Under the pieces are notes generated by a model that was not told where the DNA came from, did not search any database, and worked only from the letters and a program-made list of their open reading frames with translations. The position numbers were made by a program, and so were the translations under genes. A DNA stretch of 64,000 bases, taken from positions 364,541-428,540 of the forward strand of contig NZ_JACHFG010000001.1 of NCBI RefSeq assembly GCF_014201775.1. The letters are read 5' to 3'. Within the stretch, counting starts at the first letter, position 1. Each line of letters begins with the position of its first letter. Below are positions 54,797 to 63,076 of this stretch, piece after piece. Source of the stretch: Borreliella yangtzensis. GTDB lineage: Bacteria > Spirochaetota > Spirochaetia > Borreliales > Borreliaceae.

Positions 54797-56128
54797 TTGT
54801 TGTTAAATAAATATTTTCTTGCAAATCGAAATATTAATTTTATTGTTATGGCCTTATTATTTTCTTCTAGCTATATTAGTGCTAGTAGTTTTATTTCTGG
54901 TCCTTCTGCTGTTTACAAGTATGGGTTATCTTTTATATTATTAGCCACTATACAAATTCCTACAACTTTGATTGCTTTTATTATTGTTGGGGAGAGATTA
55001 AATCGTGAGTCAAAAAAAATTAATGCAATCAATATTATTGATTATATTAGATATAGATATGAGAGTAATTTTTTAGCATTAATTAGTGGATGTGTATTAA
55101 TTTTTTTTTCAATGTTTTTGATTTCTGCCCAATTAATAGGTGGTGCTAAGCTTATAGCAGTGTTTTTAGGCATTAATTATGTAGCCGGTCTTTTACTTTT
55201 TGCTTTTTTAATTTTTATTTATGTATTCTTTGGTGGATTTAAGGCAGTAGCTTATACAGATTTGATTCAAGGATTTTTAATGATAGTTTCATCTGTTATT
55301 TTGTTTTCCAAAATGTTAGATTTGGGAGGGGGCGTTAATAATTTGTTTAAGACAGCAATGTCTATTTTAGATAAAAACTTTTTAATTCCTTCAAATGTTG
55401 ATTTAAAGCCACAATATATAATTTCTTTTTGGATATTAATAGGAATAGGAATATTAGGTCAGCCTCAGGTTATTAATAATTTTATAGCATTTAAAAATGA
55501 AAATTCTATAAAATTTTCTCTTCCTATTTCTACTTTTATTATCAGTTTTTTAATTATTTTGATGCATTTAATAGGATTTTTTGCTATTATTCTTTTTCCA
55601 GATTTAAATCCAAATGATAAAGTTGTTTTAAATGTAGCTTTAAAAGTTTTAAATCCTTTTTCTTGTTCTATGTTTTTTATGGGTCTTTTATCTGCAATAA
55701 TGTCCACAGTAGATTCAAATTTACTCTTAATGACGTCTGTTTTAATGAAGTTAATAATTTATAAAAAAAATTTAAAAGAAGATGTAAAGATTAAACGAGT
55801 GATAATGGTTTCTAATGTGTTTTTTATTTTAATAATACTTGTATTTTCTTTTTTTCCTCCCAATTTTTTATTCTTTGTTAATATTTTTGCTTTTGGAGCT
55901 TTAGAGGTTTCATTTTTTTCTATTATTGTTTTTGGACTTTATTTTAATTTTGTAAGCAAAATAGCAGCATTTGCTTCTATGTTTTTAGGCTTGATATTTT
56001 ATTTGTGCATTTTATGCTTTGGTTTGAATATTTGGTTTTTTCACCCCGTTTTTCCATCATTTTTTATTTCTATATTAACATTTTTAATAGTTAATTTTTT
56101 TTGTAAAAAATATCACAAAGTTTATTAG
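54797..56128 (+). CDS. panF: PanF, sodium/pantothenate symporter (SSS family), lacking the first helix
   Basis: 443 residues. The segment YISASSFISGPSAVYKYG aligns with the PanF sodium-site helix and GGFKAVAYTDLIQGFLM with its partner. About 12 transmembrane helices are predicted. E. coli PanF has an extra N-terminal helix of about 30 residues before this point. Here the frame is closed by an in-frame stop at 54773-54775, so the extra helix is absent. Start is TTG 54797 or 54800 after AGAGGTAG. Placed next to coaBC and yhdT, pantothenate is a sensible substrate. Confidence 0.9.
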   Translation: MLLNKYFLANRNINFIVMALLFSSSYISASSFISGPSAVYKYGLSFILLATIQIPTTLIAFIIVGERLNRESKKINAINIIDYIRYRYESNFLALISGCVLIFFSMFLISAQLIGGAKLIAVFLGINYVAGLLLFAFLIFIYVFFGGFKAVAYTDLIQGFLMIVSSVILFSKMLDLGGGVNNLFKTAMSILDKNFLIPSNVDLKPQYIISFWILIGIGILGQPQVINNFIAFKNENSIKFSLPISTFIISFLIILMHLIGFFAIILFPDLNPNDKVVLNVALKVLNPFSCSMFFMGLLSAIMSTVDSNLLLMTSVLMKLIIYKKNLKEDVKIKRVIMVSNVFFILIILVFSFFPPNFLFFVNIFAFGALEVSFFSIIVFGLYFNFVSKIAAFASMFLGLIFYLCILCFGLNIWFFHPVFPSFFISILTFLIVNFFCKKYHKVY

Positions 56129-56140
56129 GATGATTAATTA

Positions 56141-57088
56141 TTGTGTTTAGATAAGTATATTCTTTTAGAAGTTCTTGCCAATGACAATGGCAAGCGATTA
56201 GATTCAATTTTAATTAAAATTTTGAATTTGTCTAAAGTTGGGATAATAAAACATATTAGAAAGGGTGATATTAGACTTAATGGCCTGAAATCACATTTTT
56301 CATGTAGAGTTTGTAAAGGTGATAAAATTTATTTGTATAAATCTTTAGCTCAAAGTTTAAACTTAACTATGGATGAATATTATAAAAGCCATGTTGATTT
56401 TCAAAGTATTCAAAAAAGAATAATTTATGAGGATAGTGATTTACTTGTTGTGGATAAGCAAAGAGGCATTTTAGTTCATGGGGGCAAAAACTCTCTTGAT
56501 TTTTTAGTGAATGCTTATCTTTTAGGAGAAAATTTAAGATCTCTAAGCTTTAAACCTTCCGCAGTTCACAGACTTGACAGGAATACTTCTGGTGTTATTA
56601 TTTTTGCAAAAAATATAAATGCTGCAAGAAAGCTAAGTGTGGCATTTAATAGTGGAACTATAACTAAAAAATATTTTGCAATACTTTTAGGTGAGGTTAA
56701 GTCAACTGTTGTTTATGAAAATCATTTATTTAGAAATAAAAGACTGAAAAAAACTTTTGTTTTGGATAATAAAGAGCTTATTAATGCAATTACAAAGGTT
56801 AATCCAATATTATCTTCCAAGAAAGCTACTCTTGCTGAAATTGTTATTGAAACAGGCTTTACTCATCAAATAAGAGCCCAATGTTCTTTTAACAATCATC
56901 CTTTAATTAATGATAGAAAATATCATGATAAATTTAATAAAAGCAATTACTTTTTACATGCTTTTTTGGTAAAATTTAATGGAGCATTCTTTAAAAAGAA
57001 TGCATTTTACGCTAAGCCTAGTTTAGAATTTTTAAAGCAAGTAAAAGATATTTTTGATGTTTATGAATTTTCAGAATTTTTCAAATAA
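56141..57088 (+). CDS. RluA/RluC-type rRNA or tRNA pseudouridine synthase
   Basis: 315 residues: an N-terminal S4 RNA-binding domain (RLDSILIKIL, about 19-60), then the PSI catalytic domain with HRLDRNTSG (143-151, catalytic D146), a KKYFAILLG strand and GFTHQIRAQ. The target (RluC, RluD or RluB-like) cannot be told by eye; the S4 domain excludes plain RluA. TTG 56141 follows AGGATGA. The end overlaps the next gene's start. Confidence 0.92.
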   Translation: MCLDKYILLEVLANDNGKRLDSILIKILNLSKVGIIKHIRKGDIRLNGLKSHFSCRVCKGDKIYLYKSLAQSLNLTMDEYYKSHVDFQSIQKRIIYEDSDLLVVDKQRGILVHGGKNSLDFLVNAYLLGENLRSLSFKPSAVHRLDRNTSGVIIFAKNINAARKLSVAFNSGTITKKYFAILLGEVKSTVVYENHLFRNKRLKKTFVLDNKELINAITKVNPILSSKKATLAEIVIETGFTHQIRAQCSFNNHPLINDRKYHDKFNKSNYFLHAFLVKFNGAFFKKNAFYAKPSLEFLKQVKDIFDVYEFSEFFK

Positions 57089-58004
57089 TTTTTTTTTAAA
57101 AAAAATATTAAGCAAGGTTAAAAACTTTACAACTAGTATTAAGCATAAATTTGTTAGAGTTAAGGTGTATGCATTGGTGGGATCTGCTGGCACTGGTAAG
57201 AGTTTTAGGTCGCATTTGGTAGCAGATAAATATTCAATACCCTTAATCATTGATGATGGCGTGTTAATTAAAAATATGAAAATTATTGCTGGGAGTTCTG
57301 CTAAGTTTGAGGATAATGTTTTCAGGGCAGTAAAGCGATCTGTATTCGAAGATGATGCTCATTGCAGTGAAATGCTTGAAGTTCTTGGTAGAGAAAAATT
57401 TAATAAAGTTTTAATATTGGGAACAAGTCTTAAAATGATAGATAAAATAATCTCAAGACTTTTGTTGCCAAATGTTTTTAAGATTATTTACATAACAGAT
57501 GTTTCAACTAAGCAGGAAATAGAAAAAGCAAAAATTTCAAGGCAAATGGGGGAGCATGTTGTACCAGCCGCAGCTTTTGAAATAAAGTCCGTTAGGCCTA
57601 ATTTGTTATTAAATCCAATCAAAGTTTTTTTTAAAAGTGGATGGTTTTTTACTAGGAAGAAAAATTATATTCGATCTGTTGTAAGGCCGCATTTTTATGA
57701 AGAAGGGGTTTTATCTATTTCTAAAAGAGCTGTAAGGCAAATTATTGAACATTGTGTTTCTGAGTATGATAGAAATTATATTGTTTATGATCTTAAAATC
57801 AAAAAAGACGGGGGTAATTATCTTTTTAAGCTATTTTTAAATATTCCTCTTGGAAATAATTTATTTAATAATACAGAAATGCTTAGAACTTACATTATTA
57901 CTAATGTACTTAAGTATACAATAATCAATATATTATCTATTGATATAGTTATACATAAATTTTATGACAAAAAAGATTACTTAGAAGAGAGCTATGAAGA
58001 TTGA
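57057..58004 (+). CDS. P-loop protein with an Asp23-like C-terminal domain, unknown function
   Basis: 315 residues. A P-loop, GSAGTGKS (about 42-49), sits in an N-terminal Rossmann-like domain (VYALVGSAGTGKSFRSHL, IPLIIDDGVL, KVLILGTSLKMIDKI, FKIIYITDVSTKQEIEKAK, all partial quotes). The C-terminal 100 residues (VLSISKRAVRQIIEHCVSEY ... ILSIDIVIHKF) look like the DUF322/Asp23 family, which in Gram-positives are membrane-associated stress proteins; this is a structural impression. The start is uncertain: ATG 57057 or TTG 57054, both inside the upstream gene. It overlaps murC by 11 bases, suggesting a coupled role. Confidence 0.68.
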   Translation: MFMNFQNFSNNFFLKKILSKVKNFTTSIKHKFVRVKVYALVGSAGTGKSFRSHLVADKYSIPLIIDDGVLIKNMKIIAGSSAKFEDNVFRAVKRSVFEDDAHCSEMLEVLGREKFNKVLILGTSLKMIDKIISRLLLPNVFKIIYITDVSTKQEIEKAKISRQMGEHVVPAAAFEIKSVRPNLLLNPIKVFFKSGWFFTRKKNYIRSVVRPHFYEEGVLSISKRAVRQIIEHCVSEYDRNYIVYDLKIKKDGGNYLFKLFLNIPLGNNLFNNTEMLRTYIITNVLKYTIINILSIDIVIHKFYDKKDYLEESYED

Positions 58005-59400
58005 TTTTGATAGTGTGAATAATATTTTTTTTGTAGGAATAAAGGGAAGTGGGGTTTGTTCTCTGGCTTGTTTTTTAAATGCAAAAGGGTATTATGTAGA
58101 AGGGGTAGATGTTTCTGATAAATTTTATACTGATAAAATTTTAAATAATAATAAAATATCTTATTATGAGAATATTTATGAATTTTCATTAAAAGAGCTT
58201 AATAAATCTTTTGATTTAATAGTATATTCTTCAGCTTATGATAAGAATGGTTTGCAAGTTTTACTTGAAGCAAAAGAATTAAATATACCTATTTTATCTT
58301 ATTCTGAAGCTCTTGGCGAGCTTTCTAGAAAGTACTATAGTATTGGGATTGCAGGTTCTCACGGTAAAACCACCACTACGGCATTTTTAGGTGTTCTTTT
58401 TAACAAATTAGGATTAAATCCTAATGTTGTTGTTGGATCAAGTGTTAAAGATTTTGGAGATAATTCTTCAATAGCTGGTATTAGCAATATTTTTATTGTT
58501 GAGACTTGTGAGTATAAAAAACATTTTTTACATTTTAGTCCTAATATGCTTATTTTAACCAATGTTGACTATGAGCATGTTGATTTTTTCAAAAATTATG
58601 AGTCTCTTGAAGATGCTTTTTTACAATATATTAATAATTTAAAGAAAAATGGGATATTAATAATTAATTCTGATGATAATAATTTGCTTAAAATTAAAAA
58701 GCAGATCAGTAGAAAGGATATAAATATTTTTAGCTTTGGATCTAAAGATTTGTCAGATTTTAAAATAAGTAACATTGTAGTTAAGAATGAATATTTTTGT
58801 TTTTCTTTTTTAGGCTTGCGTAATGTTGAACTTAAGACAGTTTTATTTCATAACATATTAAATTTTTCAGCAGCGCTTTTAGCTTTAAATCTTTTTTTAG
58901 AAAGCAATGGAAAATCAATTTTTGATTTTGAAGATGCTATAAAGAGAGTTGCAAAAAATTATAGTGGTATAAAAAGAAGGGTTGAAGTTATTAAAGAGGA
59001 AAAGGGAGTGGTTTACATGGACGATTATGCTCACCATCCTCGGGAAGTTAGAGATACTCTTTTAGGTATTAAAAATTTTTATAAAAACAAGCGTATAATT
59101 TTGGATTTTATGCCCCATACCTTCACAAGAACAAAAGAATTTTTTGATAATTTTGTGGAGGTTTTAAGTGATGTTGATATATTAATTTTGCACAATATAT
59201 ATCTTTCTAATAGGGAAAATTTTAATCCAGATGAACTTTCTATTAATTTGTTTTTAAATATTAAAAAAATAAATAAAAATACTTATTTTTTTAAAGATGT
59301 TAAAGACTCTATTAATTTTATAAAAAGTTTATTAGTATCAGGAGATTTGTTTATTACAATGGGTGCTGGAAATAATTTTATTTTGCATGATTTTTTGTAA
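57994..59400 (+). CDS. murC: MurC, UDP-N-acetylmuramate-alanine ligase
   Basis: Adds the first amino acid of the peptidoglycan stem peptide. The 468 residues include the N-terminal Rossmann loop GIKGSGVCSLA (15-25), the ATP site GSHGKTTTT (121-129), ETCEYKKHFLHFSPNMLILT, the DYEHVDFF segment, the DDYAHHPREV metal/ATP region and MGAGNN near the end. The first loop differs from GIGGIGMSGIA of most MurC but keeps the glycines. Follows the P-loop protein; paired with murG and murJ elsewhere in the window. Confidence 0.94.
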   Translation: MKIDFDSVNNIFFVGIKGSGVCSLACFLNAKGYYVEGVDVSDKFYTDKILNNNKISYYENIYEFSLKELNKSFDLIVYSSAYDKNGLQVLLEAKELNIPILSYSEALGELSRKYYSIGIAGSHGKTTTTAFLGVLFNKLGLNPNVVVGSSVKDFGDNSSIAGISNIFIVETCEYKKHFLHFSPNMLILTNVDYEHVDFFKNYESLEDAFLQYINNLKKNGILIINSDDNNLLKIKKQISRKDINIFSFGSKDLSDFKISNIVVKNEYFCFSFLGLRNVELKTVLFHNILNFSAALLALNLFLESNGKSIFDFEDAIKRVAKNYSGIKRRVEVIKEEKGVVYMDDYAHHPREVRDTLLGIKNFYKNKRIILDFMPHTFTRTKEFFDNFVEVLSDVDILILHNIYLSNRENFNPDELSINLFLNIKKINKNTYFFKDVKDSINFIKSLLVSGDLFITMGAGNNFILHDFL

Positions 59401-59410
59401 GGGTATTATA

Positions 59411-60277
59411 GTGAAAAGCATGACGGGATTTTTTTATTTAGAAAAGATAATTGGTAACTATATGTTTAGTGTTAATTTAAAATCTTATAATGGGAAATTT
59501 TTAGAATTTAAACTTAAGTTACCAGAAATTTTTTCTGGTTATGATCTTGATATAAGAAATTTGATTTCAAAATATATTAGCAGAGGCAATGTTTTTTTAA
59601 ATGTAGGATATAAAGAATTGGTTCCTCGTATGAATTTTACAGTTAATCCTAATTATATTGAAGCTATTTCTAGGCTTAAAGATTCTTTGGCACACACCAA
59701 TCTTAATATTAAGAACGAATTAAGTTTGGGAGATTTTTTATCGTTGAAAGGAGCTTTGATAATTGATGAGGATAGTGAGCATCAAGAGGAAATTTATGGT
59801 TTATTTAAAGGTGTTTTAGAGGAAACGTTATTTCATTACAATAATGGTAGAAATTTTGAAGGGGAAAATACTAAATCGGACATAGTGTCAATTCTTGTGC
59901 TAATAGAGCGAGATCTTAAAATTGTTAAGGATGCTTGTAATGATATAAATGTAAAATTATTCGCAAGTATTAAAGAAAATATCTCTAAATTAATGGATGA
60001 ATTTAGAGATTTAAGCATTGCAGAAGAAGCAGCTAAAATGGCAATTCGTCTAGACATCAATGAAGAGATCATGCGTTTAGATTCTCATATAGAAACTTTT
60101 TATAAAAATCTTGAATATGATATATGTGGCAAAGTTCTCGAATTTATTTCTCAAGAAATGCATAGAGAAATAACAACTATGAGTAATAAGGCAGTTGATC
60201 TTGATATTAAGAATTTGATTTTAAATATGAAGCTGAATTTAGAAAAAATAAAAGAACAAATAAGGAACGTTGAATGA
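59411..60277 (+). CDS. yicC: YicC family endoribonuclease-like protein
   Basis: 288 residues with YicC N-terminal signature KSMTGFFYLEKII and KSYNGKFLEFKLKLPE, then a helical middle and a C-terminal DUF1732 (AKMAIRLDINEEIMRLDSH, GKVLEFISQEMHREITTMSNKA, in parts), both characteristic. YicC proteins are implicated in RNA decay. I start at GTG 59411 after AAGGG; the open frame further upstream is the end of murC in another frame. It overlaps cmk by ATGA. Confidence 0.92.
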   Translation: MKSMTGFFYLEKIIGNYMFSVNLKSYNGKFLEFKLKLPEIFSGYDLDIRNLISKYISRGNVFLNVGYKELVPRMNFTVNPNYIEAISRLKDSLAHTNLNIKNELSLGDFLSLKGALIIDEDSEHQEEIYGLFKGVLEETLFHYNNGRNFEGENTKSDIVSILVLIERDLKIVKDACNDINVKLFASIKENISKLMDEFRDLSIAEEAAKMAIRLDINEEIMRLDSHIETFYKNLEYDICGKVLEFISQEMHREITTMSNKAVDLDIKNLILNMKLNLEKIKEQIRNVE

Positions 60278-60822
60278 AAATAGCACTTTCTGGTAAGAGT
60301 GGTTGTGGTAATACTACTGTAAGTAGTATGATTGCAAAACATTACGGTCTTGAGTTTATTAATTATACTTTTCATGATATTGCAAGAGAGCATGAAATGC
60401 CTTTTTCGGAGTTTTATGAAAAAGAGATAATAGGACGAAATGATTATTATTGGGATAGGTATCTTGATAAGAGATTGTCTGCGCTTTCTAAAAAAAATAA
60501 TACAGTGCTTGCTTCTCGTCTTGCTATTTGGATTTCTAAGAGCGCTGATTTAAAAATATATCTTTATGCTAAAATGGAAGTAAGAGCTGAGAGAATAATG
60601 ACAAGAGAGGGGGGGATGTATTCTGATGTTTTAAGTAGTACTTTTAGTAGAGATGAAAATGATAAGAAAAGATATTTGGCTATTTATAACATAGATATTG
60701 ATGATTATTCTTCAAAGACCGATTTGGTGGTTGATGTTACAAATATTAATCCAAATGAAGTTTTTGAATTAATTCGAGATGAGATTGATAAAAGAAACTT
60801 AAAAAAAAAGGAGATTAAATGA
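60274..60822 (+). CDS. cmk: Cytidylate kinase-like P-loop protein with altered Walker A
   Basis: 182 residues like the short archaeal/actinobacterial-type CMP kinase. The P-loop reads GKSGCGNTT (7-15), so the canonical lysine is asparagine (N13). A LID-like region KIYLYAKMEVRAERIM and a DD-rich end follow. The substrate assignment is by family look and by place between yicC and rpoZ. Overlaps yicC and rpoZ (ATGA). Confidence 0.75.
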   Translation: MKIALSGKSGCGNTTVSSMIAKHYGLEFINYTFHDIAREHEMPFSEFYEKEIIGRNDYYWDRYLDKRLSALSKKNNTVLASRLAIWISKSADLKIYLYAKMEVRAERIMTREGGMYSDVLSSTFSRDENDKKRYLAIYNIDIDDYSSKTDLVVDVTNINPNEVFELIRDEIDKRNLKKKEIK

Positions 60823-61019
60823 CTAAGGTACCTTTAAAAAAAATACAAGATTTTGATGGAAATTTTTATGAACTTGTTGTTGCGACTATAATGCGCACAG
60901 AGCAAATCATAGACAATATTTCTTTGGCAGAGCATGTTATTTTTGATGATAAAATACTAGGACAAGCTTTTAATGACGTTTTGACTGGTAAGTTTAGTTA
61001 TTCAATTGAAGGAAGATAG
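60819..61019 (+). CDS. rpoZ: RNA polymerase omega subunit
   Basis: 66 residues. [27 protein letters not shown] matches omega (in part [16 protein letters not shown]; usually FELVxxAxxRARQL), with a reduced C-terminus. It is smaller than E. coli omega (91). ATG 60819 overlaps the cmk stop, and the end overlaps miaA. Confidence 0.87.
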   Translation: MTKVPLKKIQDFDGNFYELVVATIMRTEQIIDNISLAEHVIFDDKILGQAFNDVLTGKFSYSIEGR

Positions 61020-61926
61020 AATAGTTTTTATTTTTGGGCCTACAGCTGTGGGCAAAAGCAATATTTTGTTTCATTTTCCAAGAAATAAAGCGGAAGTTAT
61101 TAATGTTGACTCTATTCAAGTATATAAAGAGTTTAATATAGCGTCTTCAAAGCCGAGTAAAAGTTTAATGAAACATATAAAGCATCATTTAGTGGATTTT
61201 TTAGATCCCGAAAAAGAGTATACCCTTGGAATTTTTTATGAGCAAGCTTTAAGAATAGTAAAAGAAATAAGGCAGAAAAAAAAAATTCCTATATTTGTGG
61301 GAGGTACTGCTTTTTATTTCAAGCATTTAAAATATGGATTTCCTTCAACGCCTTTGGTTACTTCTAAAATAAGAATTTATGTAAACAATCTTTTAGATTT
61401 TAAAGGCAAATCTCACCTTTTAAAAGAATTGAAAAATGTAGATCCCATCAGATTTAATATGTTAAATAAGAATGATATTTACCGTATTAAAAGGTCGCTT
61501 GAGGTTTACTACCAAACAGGAATTCCTATTAGTCAATTTCAAAAAAAACAAAATAGCGAATTTAAAAATATTTTAATTATAGGTCTTAAAAGATCTTTTG
61601 AAGATTTAAAAACTAGAATATCAATAAGAATTAATGAAATGTTTGATAGTGGATTACTTTCCGAGATTAAAGGTTTGTTTATTAAGGGATACAATGAAAA
61701 TACCCCGGCTTTTAAAGGGATAGGCTATAACGAGTTTTTGTTATGGAAAAGTAGACCTTGTTATGGTTTAAATGATATAATAAGTTTAATAAACCAAAAT
61801 TCGTTTTTATATGCAAAAAGGCAAATGACCTTTTTTGCTAAAATTTCTAATGTTTTATGGTTTCATCCAGAGGATGACTTAGATGACATTTTGAATTTAA
61901 TTTTTAAAGTTAATAAGGAGATTTAG
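61006..61926 (+). CDS. miaA: tRNA dimethylallyltransferase MiaA
   Basis: 306 residues. The P-loop GPTAVGKS (11-18), [46 protein letters not shown] and [17 protein letters not shown] are all typical, so i6A37 formation is the function. The start is uncertain: TTG 61006 has no ribosome site, whereas AAGGAAG lies 7 bases before an in-frame ATA at 61021, raising the same AUA question as flgA. The 3' end leads after 3 bases into the bS22-like gene. Confidence 0.93.
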   Translation: MKEDRIVFIFGPTAVGKSNILFHFPRNKAEVINVDSIQVYKEFNIASSKPSKSLMKHIKHHLVDFLDPEKEYTLGIFYEQALRIVKEIRQKKKIPIFVGGTAFYFKHLKYGFPSTPLVTSKIRIYVNNLLDFKGKSHLLKELKNVDPIRFNMLNKNDIYRIKRSLEVYYQTGIPISQFQKKQNSEFKNILIIGLKRSFEDLKTRISIRINEMFDSGLLSEIKGLFIKGYNENTPAFKGIGYNEFLLWKSRPCYGLNDIISLINQNSFLYAKRQMTFFAKISNVLWFHPEDDLDDILNLIFKVNKEI

Positions 61927-61929
61927 GGA

Positions 61930-62025
61930 GTGCCTTGCGGAAGAAAGAGAAAATTAAAAAAAATTTCTACTCATAAAAGAAAGAAAAAAAGAAGAAAAAA
62001 TAGACATAAGAAAAAAAATAAGTAA
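61930..62025 (+). CDS. bS22-like small basic ribosomal protein (AURKAIP1/COX24 family)
   Basis: An unlisted 31-residue ORF starting at GTG 61930: residues 1-17 are MPCGRKRKLKKISTHKR, then KKKRRKNRHKKKNK. It matches the short AURKAIP1/COX24 ribosomal proteins (Bacteroidetes members begin MPSGKKRKRHKM and continue THKRKKRLRKNRHKKK). AAGGAG lies 9 bases before the GTG, within the end of miaA, and GGGAG abuts it. 22 of 31 residues are Lys, Arg or His. A structural study of the B. burgdorferi 70S ribosome reported an unannotated bS22; I believe this is the gene. Confidence 0.85.
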   Translation: MPCGRKRKLKKISTHKRKKKRRKNRHKKKNK

Positions 62026-62080
62026 TTTGTTGCATTGATAGAACTTTTTTCCAGTTGCTTAGTGAGAGGGGCTGGGGCTA

Positions 62081-62446
62081 TTAATATTCAATTATTAGAT
62101 TGTTAATTATATTTATGTCTTTGCTAAAGATGTATCTTTTAGTTCCCTTATAATTGACCAGGATCCAATTTCCTTTAATTCCATAGCGTTCTGTTTTTTC
62201 CAATGTTTTTTCAATTTTTACGATTTCATCTTTTCTAAGTAGGATTTCGTAATCATAATCTAATTCGCTAATTTTCTTGGTGCTTTTGCTAAGAAAAGCA
62301 TAGTCTTTTATTATTAAACCTGTTTTATTGCTAAAGCCAAGAATGCTGCTTTTGGGTAAGTTCAACTTTTGAATAAGAGGAATTTTGTTGTTTTTATTGC
62401 AAGCAAAGAGAATTAAGGATATTAAATATAATGTCTTTGTATTCAT
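62081..62446 (-). CDS. Small lipoprotein of unknown function
   Basis: 121 residues with a type II signal peptide: hydrophobic 5-15 and lipobox LFAC with C16 as acylation site. The mature part is basic and has an SH3-like C-terminal stretch (GNWILVNYKGTKRYIFSKDI, partly quoted). No family is recognised. It is convergent with the bS22-like gene; a 55-base gap between them is G-rich. It diverges from the barrel-like protein across the palindrome at 62465-62489. The promoter on its side is not clear. Confidence 0.78.
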   Translation of the reverse strand: MNTKTLYLISLILFACNKNNKIPLIQKLNLPKSSILGFSNKTGLIIKDYAFLSKSTKKISELDYDYEILLRKDEIVKIEKTLEKTERYGIKGNWILVNYKGTKRYIFSKDINIINNLIIEY

Positions 62447-62464
62447 AATTTCCTTGATTTTTGT

Positions 62465-62489
62465 GTAACATACTACTTTAGTATGTTAC
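62465..62489. promoter_or_regulatory. Perfect 11-bp-arm palindrome in a divergent promoter region
   Basis: GTAACATACTA (62465-62475), spacer CTT, TAGTATGTTAC (62479-62489). The TATAAT at 62490-62495 for the rightward gene abuts it, and the leftward gene starts 18 bases on the other side. Both ends contain GTnAC (GTAAC and GTTAC), the short motif reported for the Borrelia nucleoid protein EbfC. An operator for both genes is the natural reading; a transcript hairpin is an alternative. Confidence 0.6.
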
Positions 62490-62530
62490 TATAATAATAT
62501 AGTATTTTTTAGAATTTTTAAGGATTGTTA

Positions 62531-63076
62531 ATGAAGAAATATCTTTTTTTTATTTTATTTCTCATCTCTTCTAATAATTTAATTGTTTCTTATCCACTTT
62601 CTTTTGGTGGAGGTTTTTCTTATCAATTTACTAATTATACCGATAAAACAGGCTTCACTAAATTTGGAGCAAATTTTACTAGGGCTGATCATGGGATTAA
62701 TTTAAATTTATTTTTTGATGCAAATTATGTGCTTTTTGAAATGTCTTACAAAGAGGCTTTTGTTACTACCCATAATGGGAGATATTTCTCTTTTGGACTT
62801 TATGGAACATATCCAATGATTTTCAAAGAACAGATTAGAATGTTGTTTCCATTGATTGGATTTAAATATGCCTTTGATTTGACTTATAATAACCCAAATC
62901 TATTTTTTTTAAGCATGGGGCTTGCTGCCGATCTTTTTATTCCCGATTTTGCGGGTTTATACATTAGGCCTTTGTTTATGCTTTCTATCTCTCCATTTTC
63001 TAATTATAAAAATTTTTCTGGGTTAACAACTGAGATTATGCTTGGATTTAATATTGGGTGGAGATTTTCTAACTAG
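62531..63076 (+). CDS. Barrel-like exported protein, probably outer membrane
   Basis: 181 residues with a signal peptide (about 1-20, ILFLISSNNLIVS) and then strands with alternating aromatic and glycine residues (SFGGGFSYQFTNY, YFSFGLYGTYPM, FNIGWRFSN). It ends in RFSN, not quite aromatic. This looks like a small beta-barrel of the type found with spirochaete outer membranes; no family recognised. ATG 62531 follows AAGGA by 6 bases. It converges with the following gene, overlapping by 8 bases. Confidence 0.72.
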   Translation: MKKYLFFILFLISSNNLIVSYPLSFGGGFSYQFTNYTDKTGFTKFGANFTRADHGINLNLFFDANYVLFEMSYKEAFVTTHNGRYFSFGLYGTYPMIFKEQIRMLFPLIGFKYAFDLTYNNPNLFFLSMGLAADLFIPDFAGLYIRPLFMLSISPFSNYKNFSGLTTEIMLGFNIGWRFSN

